Source: Kaistella sp. 97-N-M2
Lineage (GTDB): Bacteria; Bacteroidota; Bacteroidia; Flavobacteriales; Weeksellaceae
NCBI RefSeq assembly: GCF_021513235.1
Contig: NZ_CP090976.1
Coordinates: 1,488,001-1,552,000 of the forward strand
Reading direction: 5' to 3'
Length of the DNA: 64,000 bases
In this document: positions 28,744 to 36,030 of the stretch, in pieces
Numbering within the stretch: the stretch's first letter is position 1
Layout of the letters: every line of letters begins with the position of its first letter
Translations under genes and position numbers: made by a program
The notes under the pieces: generated by a model
Seen by the model: the letters and a program-made list of their open reading frames with translations, nothing else
Database searches by the model: none
What the model was told of the DNA's origin: nothing

Positions 28744-29937
28744 ATGAATCTTCACGAGTACCAATCGAAAGAAATTTTGGCAAAATACGGCGTAACCATT
28801 CAGCGTGGTTTTACGGCAAATAATGTTGATGAGGCAGTAGATGCAGCAAAAAAGTTAACCGAACTGAACGGTAACGAAGGCTGGGTTGTAAAAGCGCAGG
28901 TTCACGCTGGTGGACGTGGTAAAGGCGGCGGCGTAAAGTTTTCTCCAAACATGGAAAAACTTAAAGAAAATGCCGGCAACATCATCGGCATGCAGTTGGT
29001 AACTCCACAAACTTCTGCGGAAGGGAAGAAGGTAAACTTCGTTTTGGTGGCAGAAGATGTATATTATCCGGGAGAAACCGAAACCAAAGAGTTTTATGTT
29101 TCTATCCTTTTAGACCGAGCACAAAGGAAAAACATGATCGTTTATTCTACCGAAGGTGGGATGGACATTGAGCACGTTGCGGAAGTAACGCCGCATTTAA
29201 TTCATAACGAAACCATCGATCCGGGCGTAGGATTACAGGGTTTTCAAGCCAGAAAAATCGCTTTTAATTTAGGCTTGGAAGGCGCCGCATTCAAAGATTT
29301 CGTGAAGTTTATTACGAATTTATACAGTGCTTACGTCGGAATTGATGCCTCACTTTTCGAAATCAACCCGGTTTTGAAAACTTCAGATAACAAAATTATT
29401 GCCGTAGACGCGAAGGTTTCCTTGGATGGTAACGCTTTATTCCGTCACAAAGATCTGGCAGAATTACGAGATACAAGAGAAGAAGATCCAACAGATGTTG
29501 AAGCGGATGCTGCAGGTTTGAATTTCGTGAAATTAGACGGCGACGTTGCCTGTATGGTAAACGGCGCAGGTTTGGCAATGGCGACCATGGATATCATTAA
29601 ATTATCCGGCGGAAACCCTGCCAACTTCCTGGACGTTGGTGGTACAGCCGATGCAGAAAGAGTTCAGAAAGCTTTCGGAATCATTTTAAAAGATCCGAAC
29701 GTAAAAGCAATTTTAATCAATATTTTTGGTGGAATTGTTCGTTGCGACCGTGTTGCGCAAGGTATTGTAGATGCATACAAAGCCATGGGAAGTCTTCCCG
29801 TTCCATTGATCGTGAGGTTACAGGGAACGAATGCCGTTGAAGCCAAGCAATTGATTGATGATTCCGGTCTACCGGTTCACTCGGTGATCACTTTGGAAGA
29901 AGCCGCCAACAAGGTAAAAGAAGTTTTAGGACACTAA
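28744..29937 (+). CDS. sucC: Succinyl-CoA synthetase beta subunit
   Basis: ADP-forming subunit of succinate-CoA ligase, a TCA-cycle enzyme. The 397 residues have an ATP-grasp domain (MNLHEYQSKEIL, KAQVHAGGRGKGGGVK), the Mg2+/nucleotide site region FEINPVL, and the C-terminal ligase domain with DVGGTAD, NIFGGIVRCD and RLQGTNAVEAK. The alpha subunit gene (sucD) is not adjacent, and a terminator follows immediately. Confidence 0.98.
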   Translation: MNLHEYQSKEILAKYGVTIQRGFTANNVDEAVDAAKKLTELNGNEGWVVKAQVHAGGRGKGGGVKFSPNMEKLKENAGNIIGMQLVTPQTSAEGKKVNFVLVAEDVYYPGETETKEFYVSILLDRAQRKNMIVYSTEGGMDIEHVAEVTPHLIHNETIDPGVGLQGFQARKIAFNLGLEGAAFKDFVKFITNLYSAYVGIDASLFEINPVLKTSDNKIIAVDAKVSLDGNALFRHKDLAELRDTREEDPTDVEADAAGLNFVKLDGDVACMVNGAGLAMATMDIIKLSGGNPANFLDVGGTADAERVQKAFGIILKDPNVKAILINIFGGIVRCDRVAQGIVDAYKAMGSLPVPLIVRLQGTNAVEAKQLIDDSGLPVHSVITLEEAANKVKEVLGH

Positions 29938-29956
29938 AAATTTAAAAGAAAATTGT

Positions 29957-29987
29957 AAAAACCGTTTCACTTGTGAGGCGGTTTTTT
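29957..29987 (+). terminator. Terminator after sucC
   Basis: AAAACCG at 29957-29963 pairs with CGGTTTT at 29979-29985 around a partly paired loop, followed by T residues. Confidence 0.7.
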
Positions 29988-30293
29988 GTTGCTTTCTTTC
30001 GAAGAATTCTGCAAAAAATTGGCGAACCGCTTTTTTCTATTTTCCTGAAAAGATGTAACCTTTTGGAGGTGCCCGAATAACAATTTTGTTGTACGATATG
30101 AATTTAATAAGTTGGCAGAGCATCTAAAAAACGACAACAAACCTGGAAAATTTAAAAAAGTGCGAAATTTAGTAAGGATTTCAAATTTTTTAGCTGAATA
30201 ATTTAATGACTTTATTGATTCTATTTTAATTTATTGCTAAAATTGTTTTTACGTATTCTGCAATTTATTACCTTTACTGCACATTAAAATTCC
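29988..30293 (+). other. Gap between sucC and a lipoprotein gene, with a possible coding relic
   Basis: Within this gap, 30049-30201 is open for 50 codons after a TGA, has no ATG, and reads like protein (RYEFNKLAEHLKND...NFLAE) up to a TAA. It may be the 3' end of a decayed gene. Nothing else is seen. Confidence 0.3.
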
Positions 30294-30740
30294 ATGAAAT
30301 ATCTTATCGCTCTGCTGATCATATCGCTCTCCGGTTGTGCGGCGCAGATTTTAAACACGCCTAAAACGTCCATCGAATTTGAGGACATCAATCATTATCC
30401 ATATGATCTCATCTCCGGAAAATTCCGTATTATACAGACGCAGGAAGAGATGGATAATATATTTTCAGTTATTCATCAGAAGTCGGGCGGCGTTCGATTA
30501 GCCCCCATCCCTACAGTGAATGACACGGAATCATATCTTATTTTTAAACCGGAACTTAAAAGCACAAATGATGTTGAAGTCTCCGGTATTTACGTAGAAA
30601 ACAATACACTGTTTGTGAAGGTTAAAAATTTGAATAATCCTCAACGCGCAAAAACAGACCGAAGTTCCCCAAGCATTCTTCTAAAATTATTGAGCAAGGT
30701 TTCCACACAAAAAATTACAGTACAATCCTTAAATAACTAA
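30294..30740 (+). CDS. Small lipoprotein of unknown function
   Basis: A 148-residue product with a lipoprotein signal, MKYLIALLIISLSGC, the lipidated Cys being residue 15. The mature part has alternating strands (VEVSGIYVENNTLFVKV) and no recognised domain. It is 4 bases ahead of the secreted metalloprotease gene at 30745, so the two are probably co-expressed. Confidence 0.82.
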   Translation: MKYLIALLIISLSGCAAQILNTPKTSIEFEDINHYPYDLISGKFRIIQTQEEMDNIFSVIHQKSGGVRLAPIPTVNDTESYLIFKPELKSTNDVEVSGIYVENNTLFVKVKNLNNPQRAKTDRSSPSILLKLLSKVSTQKITVQSLNN

Positions 30741-30744
30741 AACG

Positions 30745-32922
30745 ATGAAAACAAAAATCTTTACTCTTTCGACCCTGCTCCTTGCGATCATGGGTTTCGG
30801 ACAAAATTACTGGACAAAATCTACAAATGTTCCTACGGAAAATCTGACTCAGCGTTGGGTAAAACCCCAGAAAAGTGCGGTATATCAGGTTAATTTAGAA
30901 AAAATTAAAAATGATTTGTCCCGTGTTCCGCAAAGGTTCTCCGGCGATAAAAGCCATCTTGTTACCTTTCCGTCGGCGGACGGAAAATATCGCGAATACC
31001 AAGTGCAGGAAGCACCTGTAATGACCGCGGAACTTCAGGCTAAATATGCCGATATTCGCTCCTATGTAGGATGGCAAAAAGACAATCCCCAAAATTCCAT
31101 CCGTTTCAGCGTGACGCCCGAAGAAGGAATCAGCGTGATGTATTTCGACGGATGGGAGGTGAGTTATCTCGACAAATACACGAACGATAATTCGCAATAT
31201 ATTCTTTATAAAAGAAACGATTTACCTGCAAATGACCGTCTTTTTTCCTGCGATGTCGAAGGTCTAAAAGAACAGACTGCCGAAGATCTGGCTGGTAAAG
31301 CTCCGTTGGTTTCGGACGGCCAGTTCCGGACGTACCGACTTGCCCTCTCGGCCACGGGAGAATACACTGCTTTTCACGGGGGAACCGTGCCGAAAGCCCT
31401 TGGTGCGATGGCGGTTACCATGACGAGAGTAAATGGAGTATACGAAAAAACCATCTCCGTAACAATGGTGATGATTCCGAACAATGATCTGATCGTGTAT
31501 ACGGACGCGGCTACAGATCCCTATACGAACGGCAATCCGAGTGCGATGATCACGCAAAATCAAACCAATACAAATGCGGTGATAGGTGTCGCCAACTACG
31601 ACATTGGCCATGTGTTTGGAACAAACAGTGGCGGTTTGGCCGGACTGGGAGTACTTTGTACAGCAAGCAAAGCACGAGGTGTTACAGGTTCGGGCGCACC
31701 CGTCAACGATCCCTTTGATATCGATTATGTGGCGCACGAAATGGGCCATCAGTTCGGGGCAAATCACACCTTTCGGGCAAGCACCGGTTCCTGCAACGGA
31801 AATGCAAACAATTCCACCGCTTACGAAGTGGGAAGTGGAAGCACCATTATGGCCTACGCAGGAATTTGTGGTGTAAACAATGTACAGGCTAACAGCGATG
31901 CGTACTTTCATTCCGCCAGCGTCAACGAAATGTACACCGTGATCCGCAGAGCCACCGACTGTTCTGTGAAGGTTCCTAATAACAATCAGGTTCCGACCGC
32001 AGATGCAGGTTTGGATTACAGCATTCCCAAAGGAACCGCATTCGTTTTAACGGGCACTGGTACGGATCCGGATAACGACCCTATATCTTACTTGTGGGAA
32101 CAGCTGGATAACCAGGTTAATACACAGCCGCCCGTTGCAACTGCCACTGCAGGGCCGGTCTACCGTTCCTTGACGCCAACAGTGTCTCCTTCACGATATT
32201 TTCCTTCCATGAATTTTATTTTAGCCAACAATCTGGTTCCAAAGTGGGAGGTAACACCCTCTGTGGCGAGAACTTTAAATTTCTCCCTTTTGGTAAATGA
32301 TGATAAAGTAACCGGAAACCAGGCGGCAAGAGACCAGATGACCGTATCGGTTACAAACGACGGTCCTTTCGTCGTAACCTCACAGCCCACAAATGTTGAA
32401 TATGATGCCGCAGATCCGCTTACCGTAACCTGGGATGTAGCTGGAACCGCCGTCGCGCCCATAAACACGCAAAATGTAAGCATCCTTTTATCGAAAGATA
32501 ACGGGGCCAATTTCGACGTTATTTTGGCAGCGGCTGTTCCAAATAATGGCTCTGCGACTGTAAATCTGCCCAACGAAAATATTGCTTCCGCAAGAATTAT
32601 GGTAAAAGCGGTTGATAATATTTATTTTGCGTTGAATGCCTCTTTCTTTTCCGTCAAAAAAACTTTAGCCACAGTTGAAAGCAACGCGAAAAGTATTGGC
32701 ATCTATCCAAATCCCGCAAAACATGAGGTGAATATAAAAATGGGCAGGTCACAAAGCGCAGCGTTCACGATTTATGATGCATCGGGAAGAGTGGTGAATT
32801 CCGGAAACGTATCCGGTAAAGGAAAAATTAATGTAGAGAAACTCACCAATGGAAATTACATTTTAAAAATCGTAACGAAAGGTGGGGAGCAACTCTCCGA
32901 AAAACTCCTGATTCGGAAATAA
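30745..32922 (+). CDS. Secreted zinc metalloprotease (reprolysin-like) with T9SS sorting domain
   Basis: A 725-residue exported protease. A signal peptide (KIFTLSTLLLAIMGFGQ) is followed by a propeptide-like region, then a metzincin catalytic domain whose zinc site is HEMGHQFGANH at about residues 332-342 (HExxHxxGxxH). The Met-turn is likely GSTIMAYAG. Next comes a PKD-like/FN3-like beta region (TADAGLDYSIPKGTAF) and, from about residue 650, a T9SS type A sorting domain (IGIYPNPAKHEVNI, FTIYDASGR, LTNGNYILKI, basic end LLIRK). It should be exported through SprA and cleave extracellular proteins. The terminator is at 32943. Confidence 0.92.
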   Translation: MKTKIFTLSTLLLAIMGFGQNYWTKSTNVPTENLTQRWVKPQKSAVYQVNLEKIKNDLSRVPQRFSGDKSHLVTFPSADGKYREYQVQEAPVMTAELQAKYADIRSYVGWQKDNPQNSIRFSVTPEEGISVMYFDGWEVSYLDKYTNDNSQYILYKRNDLPANDRLFSCDVEGLKEQTAEDLAGKAPLVSDGQFRTYRLALSATGEYTAFHGGTVPKALGAMAVTMTRVNGVYEKTISVTMVMIPNNDLIVYTDAATDPYTNGNPSAMITQNQTNTNAVIGVANYDIGHVFGTNSGGLAGLGVLCTASKARGVTGSGAPVNDPFDIDYVAHEMGHQFGANHTFRASTGSCNGNANNSTAYEVGSGSTIMAYAGICGVNNVQANSDAYFHSASVNEMYTVIRRATDCSVKVPNNNQVPTADAGLDYSIPKGTAFVLTGTGTDPDNDPISYLWEQLDNQVNTQPPVATATAGPVYRSLTPTVSPSRYFPSMNFILANNLVPKWEVTPSVARTLNFSLLVNDDKVTGNQAARDQMTVSVTNDGPFVVTSQPTNVEYDAADPLTVTWDVAGTAVAPINTQNVSILLSKDNGANFDVILAAAVPNNGSATVNLPNENIASARIMVKAVDNIYFALNASFFSVKKTLATVESNAKSIGIYPNPAKHEVNIKMGRSQSAAFTIYDASGRVVNSGNVSGKGKINVEKLTNGNYILKIVTKGGEQLSEKLLIRK

Positions 32923-32942
32923 CGATATTAACAATTAAAAAT

Positions 32943-32976
32943 AAAGAGGATGCCTGAGTAATGCATCCTCTTTTCT
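32943..32976 (+). terminator. Terminator after the metalloprotease gene
   Basis: AAAGAGGATGC (32943-32953) pairs with GCATCCTCTTT (32963-32973), followed by TTCTATTTTTT. Confidence 0.85.
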
Positions 32977-32995
32977 ATTTTTTTAGGAGCTTCAT

Positions 32996-33062
32996 CCGGC
33001 TCTCCACTGTATCTTTTTTACCGTTTGCAACGGCAAAAAAGGATGCCGTTGCGATCCGGGCT
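32996..33062. repeat. Dispersed palindromic intergenic repeat, copy 1
   Basis: Contains CCACTGTATCTTTTTT, an inner palindrome (TTTTTTACCGTT...AACGGCAAAAAA), then GGATGCCGTTGCGATCCGGG. The flanking words are shared with copies at 45463-45525 and, less exactly, 51015-51090. Confidence 0.65.
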
Positions 33063-33098
33063 AGTTACTGGTACAAATTCAAACCGAAAGATATGTAA

Positions 33099-33953
33099 TT
33101 ATCCAGGTCCAATTTGGTTCACCACCTGTGATGCGAGATCCGCCTGTGTGGCCAGCTGCACGCCTCCGCTTTCAAGTTTGCTTTTCAAACGCATCAAAGC
33201 ATCTGTTTTTACTTTGTTAATGCTTGCGCCGGTTTTCATAAAAAATCTGGCCTGCATATAGAAAACGCCGAAAGACTGTTTCTGGATAAACACCTGTGCA
33301 TCTTCCACGTGATCTGCAAAATCAAACGTTCTGATTTCACTCAAAATCAATTCGCTTACTTTTTCCAGATCCTGATTGTTGGAAATCTGAATATCCAGAA
33401 ATACTTTTCGCTGCCCGGAAGCGGAATAGTTTGTAAACGGCGCGCTGAAAACCAACTGGTTCGGCACGTGAACTTTCTTACCTTCGTCTGTAATTATTTT
33501 CGTGGTAAGAAAATCGATACTTTCTACGGTACCCGAAATATCTTTGATTGTGATATAATCTCCGACCGCAAACGCTTTATCCACACTAATCAGCGCCCCG
33601 GAAAACATTGAGGAAACCAAATCCTTCAATGCCACCCCGGCAATTACCCCCGCAACACCCAAACTTCCGATAAACTTCAAAACAAAACCGCCCAGACCCA
33701 TAATCTCCATAGAGATAAATGCGCCGGAAAGGATGATGAGGAATTTAAAAACTTTAATGAGAGTAACAACGGATTTATTTTTGCTTTTCGGGAAAAACCG
33801 GTGGAAGATCTTAACTGCGACTTTACTCAAAAAAGAACTCAGTGCCAGAAAAAGCAGGAAGACTAAAACCCCGACGGCGATTCTGGGTGTTGCCAGCGCA
33901 AACCCTCTGTACCACTTGTCGAGGACAGCCATTATCGTTTCGTAATAATTCAT
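33099..33953 (-). CDS. Small-conductance mechanosensitive channel (MscS family)
   Basis: A 284-residue inner-membrane channel that opens on membrane tension to release solutes during osmotic downshock. It has three hydrophobic segments: residues 25-42, 64-84 and the pore helix TM3 around 88-118 (GSLGVAGVIAGVALKDLVSSMFSG), rich in Gly and Ala as in MscS. The beta domain follows (VGDYITIKDISGTVESIDFLTTKI, VHVPNQLV) and then a C-terminal alpha/beta domain. It lies opposite to the repeat and rnpB and appears to be monocistronic. Confidence 0.93.
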   Translation of the reverse strand: MNYYETIMAVLDKWYRGFALATPRIAVGVLVFLLFLALSSFLSKVAVKIFHRFFPKSKNKSVVTLIKVFKFLIILSGAFISMEIMGLGGFVLKFIGSLGVAGVIAGVALKDLVSSMFSGALISVDKAFAVGDYITIKDISGTVESIDFLTTKIITDEGKKVHVPNQLVFSAPFTNYSASGQRKVFLDIQISNNQDLEKVSELILSEIRTFDFADHVEDAQVFIQKQSFGVFYMQARFFMKTGASINKVKTDALMRLKSKLESGGVQLATQADLASQVVNQIGPG

Positions 33954-34036
33954 TGTTTAAATTTAGTGCTAAATTAAGTTCTCTCCACAGCAAAATTCTT
34001 TCCAAAAAAATAAAGAGGTTAATTTTCAACTTTACG

Positions 34037-34044
34037 TATCTTTG
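34037..34044 (+). promoter_or_regulatory. Candidate -7 promoter element for rnpB
   Basis: TATCTTTG matches TAnnTTTG and ends 5 bases before the first base of the P1 helix of the RNase P RNA. Confidence 0.55.
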
Positions 34045-34048
34045 TCGG

Positions 34049-34380
34049 CCACAAGAAAAACGGCCTGTTGATTTCCGTTTCGGCGGAGGTAGGAAAGTCC
34101 GGACACCAAAGAGCAGCAAAGCGGGTAACGCCCGTCGGTCGCGAGATCAGGACAAGTGCAACAGAAAGTATGTATATTAATTTATAGTGAAACCAGGTAA
34201 ACTCTTTGCGGTGCAATGTTAAGTATATCGGATTTCCCGAATTTTTCAGGATAGGAGTGGCTCGCTCCAAAAACCGAGGGGTAAACAGCTCAAGTTTTGC
34301 AGCAATGTAAAACGCAGATAAATAACAGGCATTTTGGTTTCGGCCAATTTACAGAATCCGGCTTACAGTTTTTCTTGTGG
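34049..34380 (+). ncRNA. rnpB: RNase P RNA
   Basis: Catalytic RNA that matures tRNA 5' ends. The 5' arm CCACAAGAAAAAC (34049-34061) pairs perfectly with GTTTTTCTTGTGG (34368-34380), forming P1 and setting both ends. Conserved core words are GGAGGTAGGAAAGTCCGGAC, GAGCAGCAAAGC, GTAACGCCCGTCGG, GACAAGTGCAACAGAAAG, GTGAAACCAGGTAAACTC, and the 3' CAGAATCCGGCTTACAG. Length is 332 bases, within the class A range. Short reading frames crossing it are not real genes. Confidence 0.95.
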
Positions 34381-34421
34381 TTTTTAATTGAAGATTGACG
34401 TTTAAATATTTACAAAAATTC

Positions 34422-34469
34422 AAACACTCAAACACTCAAACACTCAAACATTCAAGCACTCAAACACTT
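34422..34469. repeat. Tandem 8-base repeat (AAACACTC), six units
   Basis: Units at 34422, 34430 and 34438 are identical; the next three differ by one base each. It lies between rnpB and the 3' end of the PPK2 gene. Not a CRISPR: there are no spacers. Confidence 0.9.
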
Positions 34470-34473
34470 TCCT

Positions 34474-35346
34474 TTACTCGCTTTCCAGTTCTTTTTTCGC
34501 ATCATCCAGACCTTCCATCTCTTTTTCGAAAAGGGTCGGAAATTTCAGATCCATTTTTTCCAGCGCCTCAATAATAATCTGGATCGCAGTCACGCGCGCA
34601 AACCATTTGTGATCGGCCGGAATAACGTACCACGGCGCATATTCTTTGGAGGTTTCGTTGATGGCTTCTTCGTAAGCTTCCATGTACTTTGGCCACAGTG
34701 CGCGCTCGGTGAGATCGCCGGCTGCAAATTTCCAGTTCTTATCCGGTTCGTTAATGCGGTCCAGAAATCTTTTCTTCTGTTCTTCCTGCGAAACATTTAA
34801 AAATATTTTTACAATGGTTGTTCCGTTCGCTGCCAGGTGTTTTTCAAAATCCCGGATGCTTTCATATCGGTTTGCCCAGAATTCCGCATCAAAATCATCT
34901 ACAGAATCCCAGACTTTTTCGTTTAAATTATAGGCCGGATGCACCTTGCAGACCAAAACACTTTCGTAATGGCTTCGGTTGAAGATTCCTATTTTCCCTT
35001 TCTCCGGAAGTGCCACGTAATGCCGCCACAAAAAATCGTGACCATATTCTTTGGAACTCGGTGTTTTAAAACTATGGACTTCGCAGCCTTGTGGATTCAC
35101 GCCACCGAAAACATGCTCGATCAATGAGTCTTTGCCCGCTGCATCCATCGCCTGCAGCACGATCAACAAAGATTTACTGCCGTCTGCATATAATTTTTCC
35201 TGCAGATCGCGGAGTTTATCTATCTCGTCCTTCAACATTTTTTTGCCCTCGCTTTTCTCCAGTTTGCCCTTGTATTCGTGGGGCGCGTCTTTAATCGAAA
35301 ATTTTCCCTCAATTCTGTACTCGTCGCTGAAATCTACATTCATCAT
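34474..35346 (-). CDS. Polyphosphate kinase 2 (PPK2) family protein
   Basis: Transfers phosphate between polyphosphate and nucleotides. The start is placed at the first of two adjacent ATG codons at 35346/35343; a longer frame would run through the terminator of the upstream gene. The product is about 290 residues. Visible are Walker A AMDAAGKDS, the following GVNPQGCEVHSFK and HDFLWRHY motifs, Walker B-like GIFNRSHYE, and the lid helix region NEPDKNWKF. These sequences look like class III PPK2, which can phosphorylate AMP and ADP, but the class is an inference. Confidence 0.92.
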   Translation of the reverse strand: MMNVDFSDEYRIEGKFSIKDAPHEYKGKLEKSEGKKMLKDEIDKLRDLQEKLYADGSKSLLIVLQAMDAAGKDSLIEHVFGGVNPQGCEVHSFKTPSSKEYGHDFLWRHYVALPEKGKIGIFNRSHYESVLVCKVHPAYNLNEKVWDSVDDFDAEFWANRYESIRDFEKHLAANGTTIVKIFLNVSQEEQKKRFLDRINEPDKNWKFAAGDLTERALWPKYMEAYEEAINETSKEYAPWYVIPADHKWFARVTAIQIIIEALEKMDLKFPTLFEKEMEGLDDAKKELESE

Positions 35347-35370
35347 TTTTATTTTGCTTAAAAATAAAAA

Positions 35371-35394
35371 AATCACCTCAATAAAGAAGTGATT
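35371..35394 (-). terminator. Terminator after the DUF1573 gene
   Basis: AATCAC and GTGATT arms (35371-35376, 35389-35394) with inner pairs. On the minus strand the hairpin is followed by TTTTTTATTTTT. Confidence 0.72.
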
Positions 35395-35423
35395 TAGTCA
35401 TTTATTTTAAGAAAGTATTCTCT

Positions 35424-35903
35424 TTACAAAGCAGCTTTTTTGGCAACTTTTTTAGATTTTACGGTGCTTGCAGCTTCAATCTTTGCCGCAGGCATTGCTT
35501 TTTCTTCTCTTTTAGCGTCAGCTGCGGACATTGCAGCGGCGCCGTCTACGGTTCCTTTGATGTTAATTACAGATCTGCTGTTCTCCGGATCGTTAGAGTA
35601 AACTTCGATAATTTTGGTGAAAGGTCCTACGATAGTAGTGTTGTACCCAACTTTAATATCAGCGGTTTTCCCCGGCATAATCGGATCCTGACTCCATTCC
35701 GGTGTAGTACATCCGCAAGATGCCTGAACTTTAGAAATAATCAGGGGCTTGTCTCCTGTATTCTTTACTACGAAAACGCGGTGTCCGTCTGCGCCTGTTT
35801 TCACAGTTCCATAGTCAAAAGTAGTCTTATCAAAAGAAATTGTTTGCGCAGAAGCTAATGCGAAAGAGGCGGTTAAAAATAAACCGGCGAAAATCTTTTT
35901 CAT
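35424..35903 (-). CDS. Exported DUF1573 protein
   Basis: A 159-residue protein with a signal peptide (MKKIFAGLFLTASFALASAQ). Residues 22-120 are a DUF1573 domain: TFDYGTVKTGADG, VVKNTGDKPLIIS, the conserved SCGCTTPEW, and PGKTADIKVGYN. This Ig-like fold is common in Bacteroidota, with no defined activity. The tail (about 125-159) is Ala/Lys-rich (AKREEKAMPAAKIEAAS, KKVAKKAAL) and low in complexity. Confidence 0.92.
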   Translation of the reverse strand: MKKIFAGLFLTASFALASAQTISFDKTTFDYGTVKTGADGHRVFVVKNTGDKPLIISKVQASCGCTTPEWSQDPIMPGKTADIKVGYNTTIVGPFTKIIEVYSNDPENSRSVINIKGTVDGAAAMSAADAKREEKAMPAAKIEAASTVKSKKVAKKAAL

Positions 35904-35995
35904 ATTTTTAATTGTTTTTAATTGATGGTTTGATAAAGTTTGAAAAGCAAAGTTAAAAATTATTTCAATATGGAGATATCTTTTTTTAATTTACC

Positions 35996-36003
35996 TATTT
36001 TTG
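35996..36003 (+). promoter_or_regulatory. Candidate -7 promoter element for valS
   Basis: TATTTTTG fits TAnnTTTG and lies 28 bases before the ATG at 36031. Confidence 0.42.
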
Positions 36004-36030
36004 CACCTATTAAGCCCAAGAAAAGACTTT

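Noticed and set aside
31264-31911. Long minus-strand reading frame of 215 codons within the metalloprotease gene
   Set aside because: It is antisense to a clear protease domain with T9SS tail, has no recognisable motif or start context, and is a product of codon bias.
34019-34270. Short reading frames across 33842-34270
   Set aside because: The region is the RNase P RNA with a perfect P1 helix; the frames on both strands have no protein-like features.
34422-34469. CRISPR array
   Set aside because: The units are 8 bases and contiguous, with no spacers, and there are no cas genes in the window.
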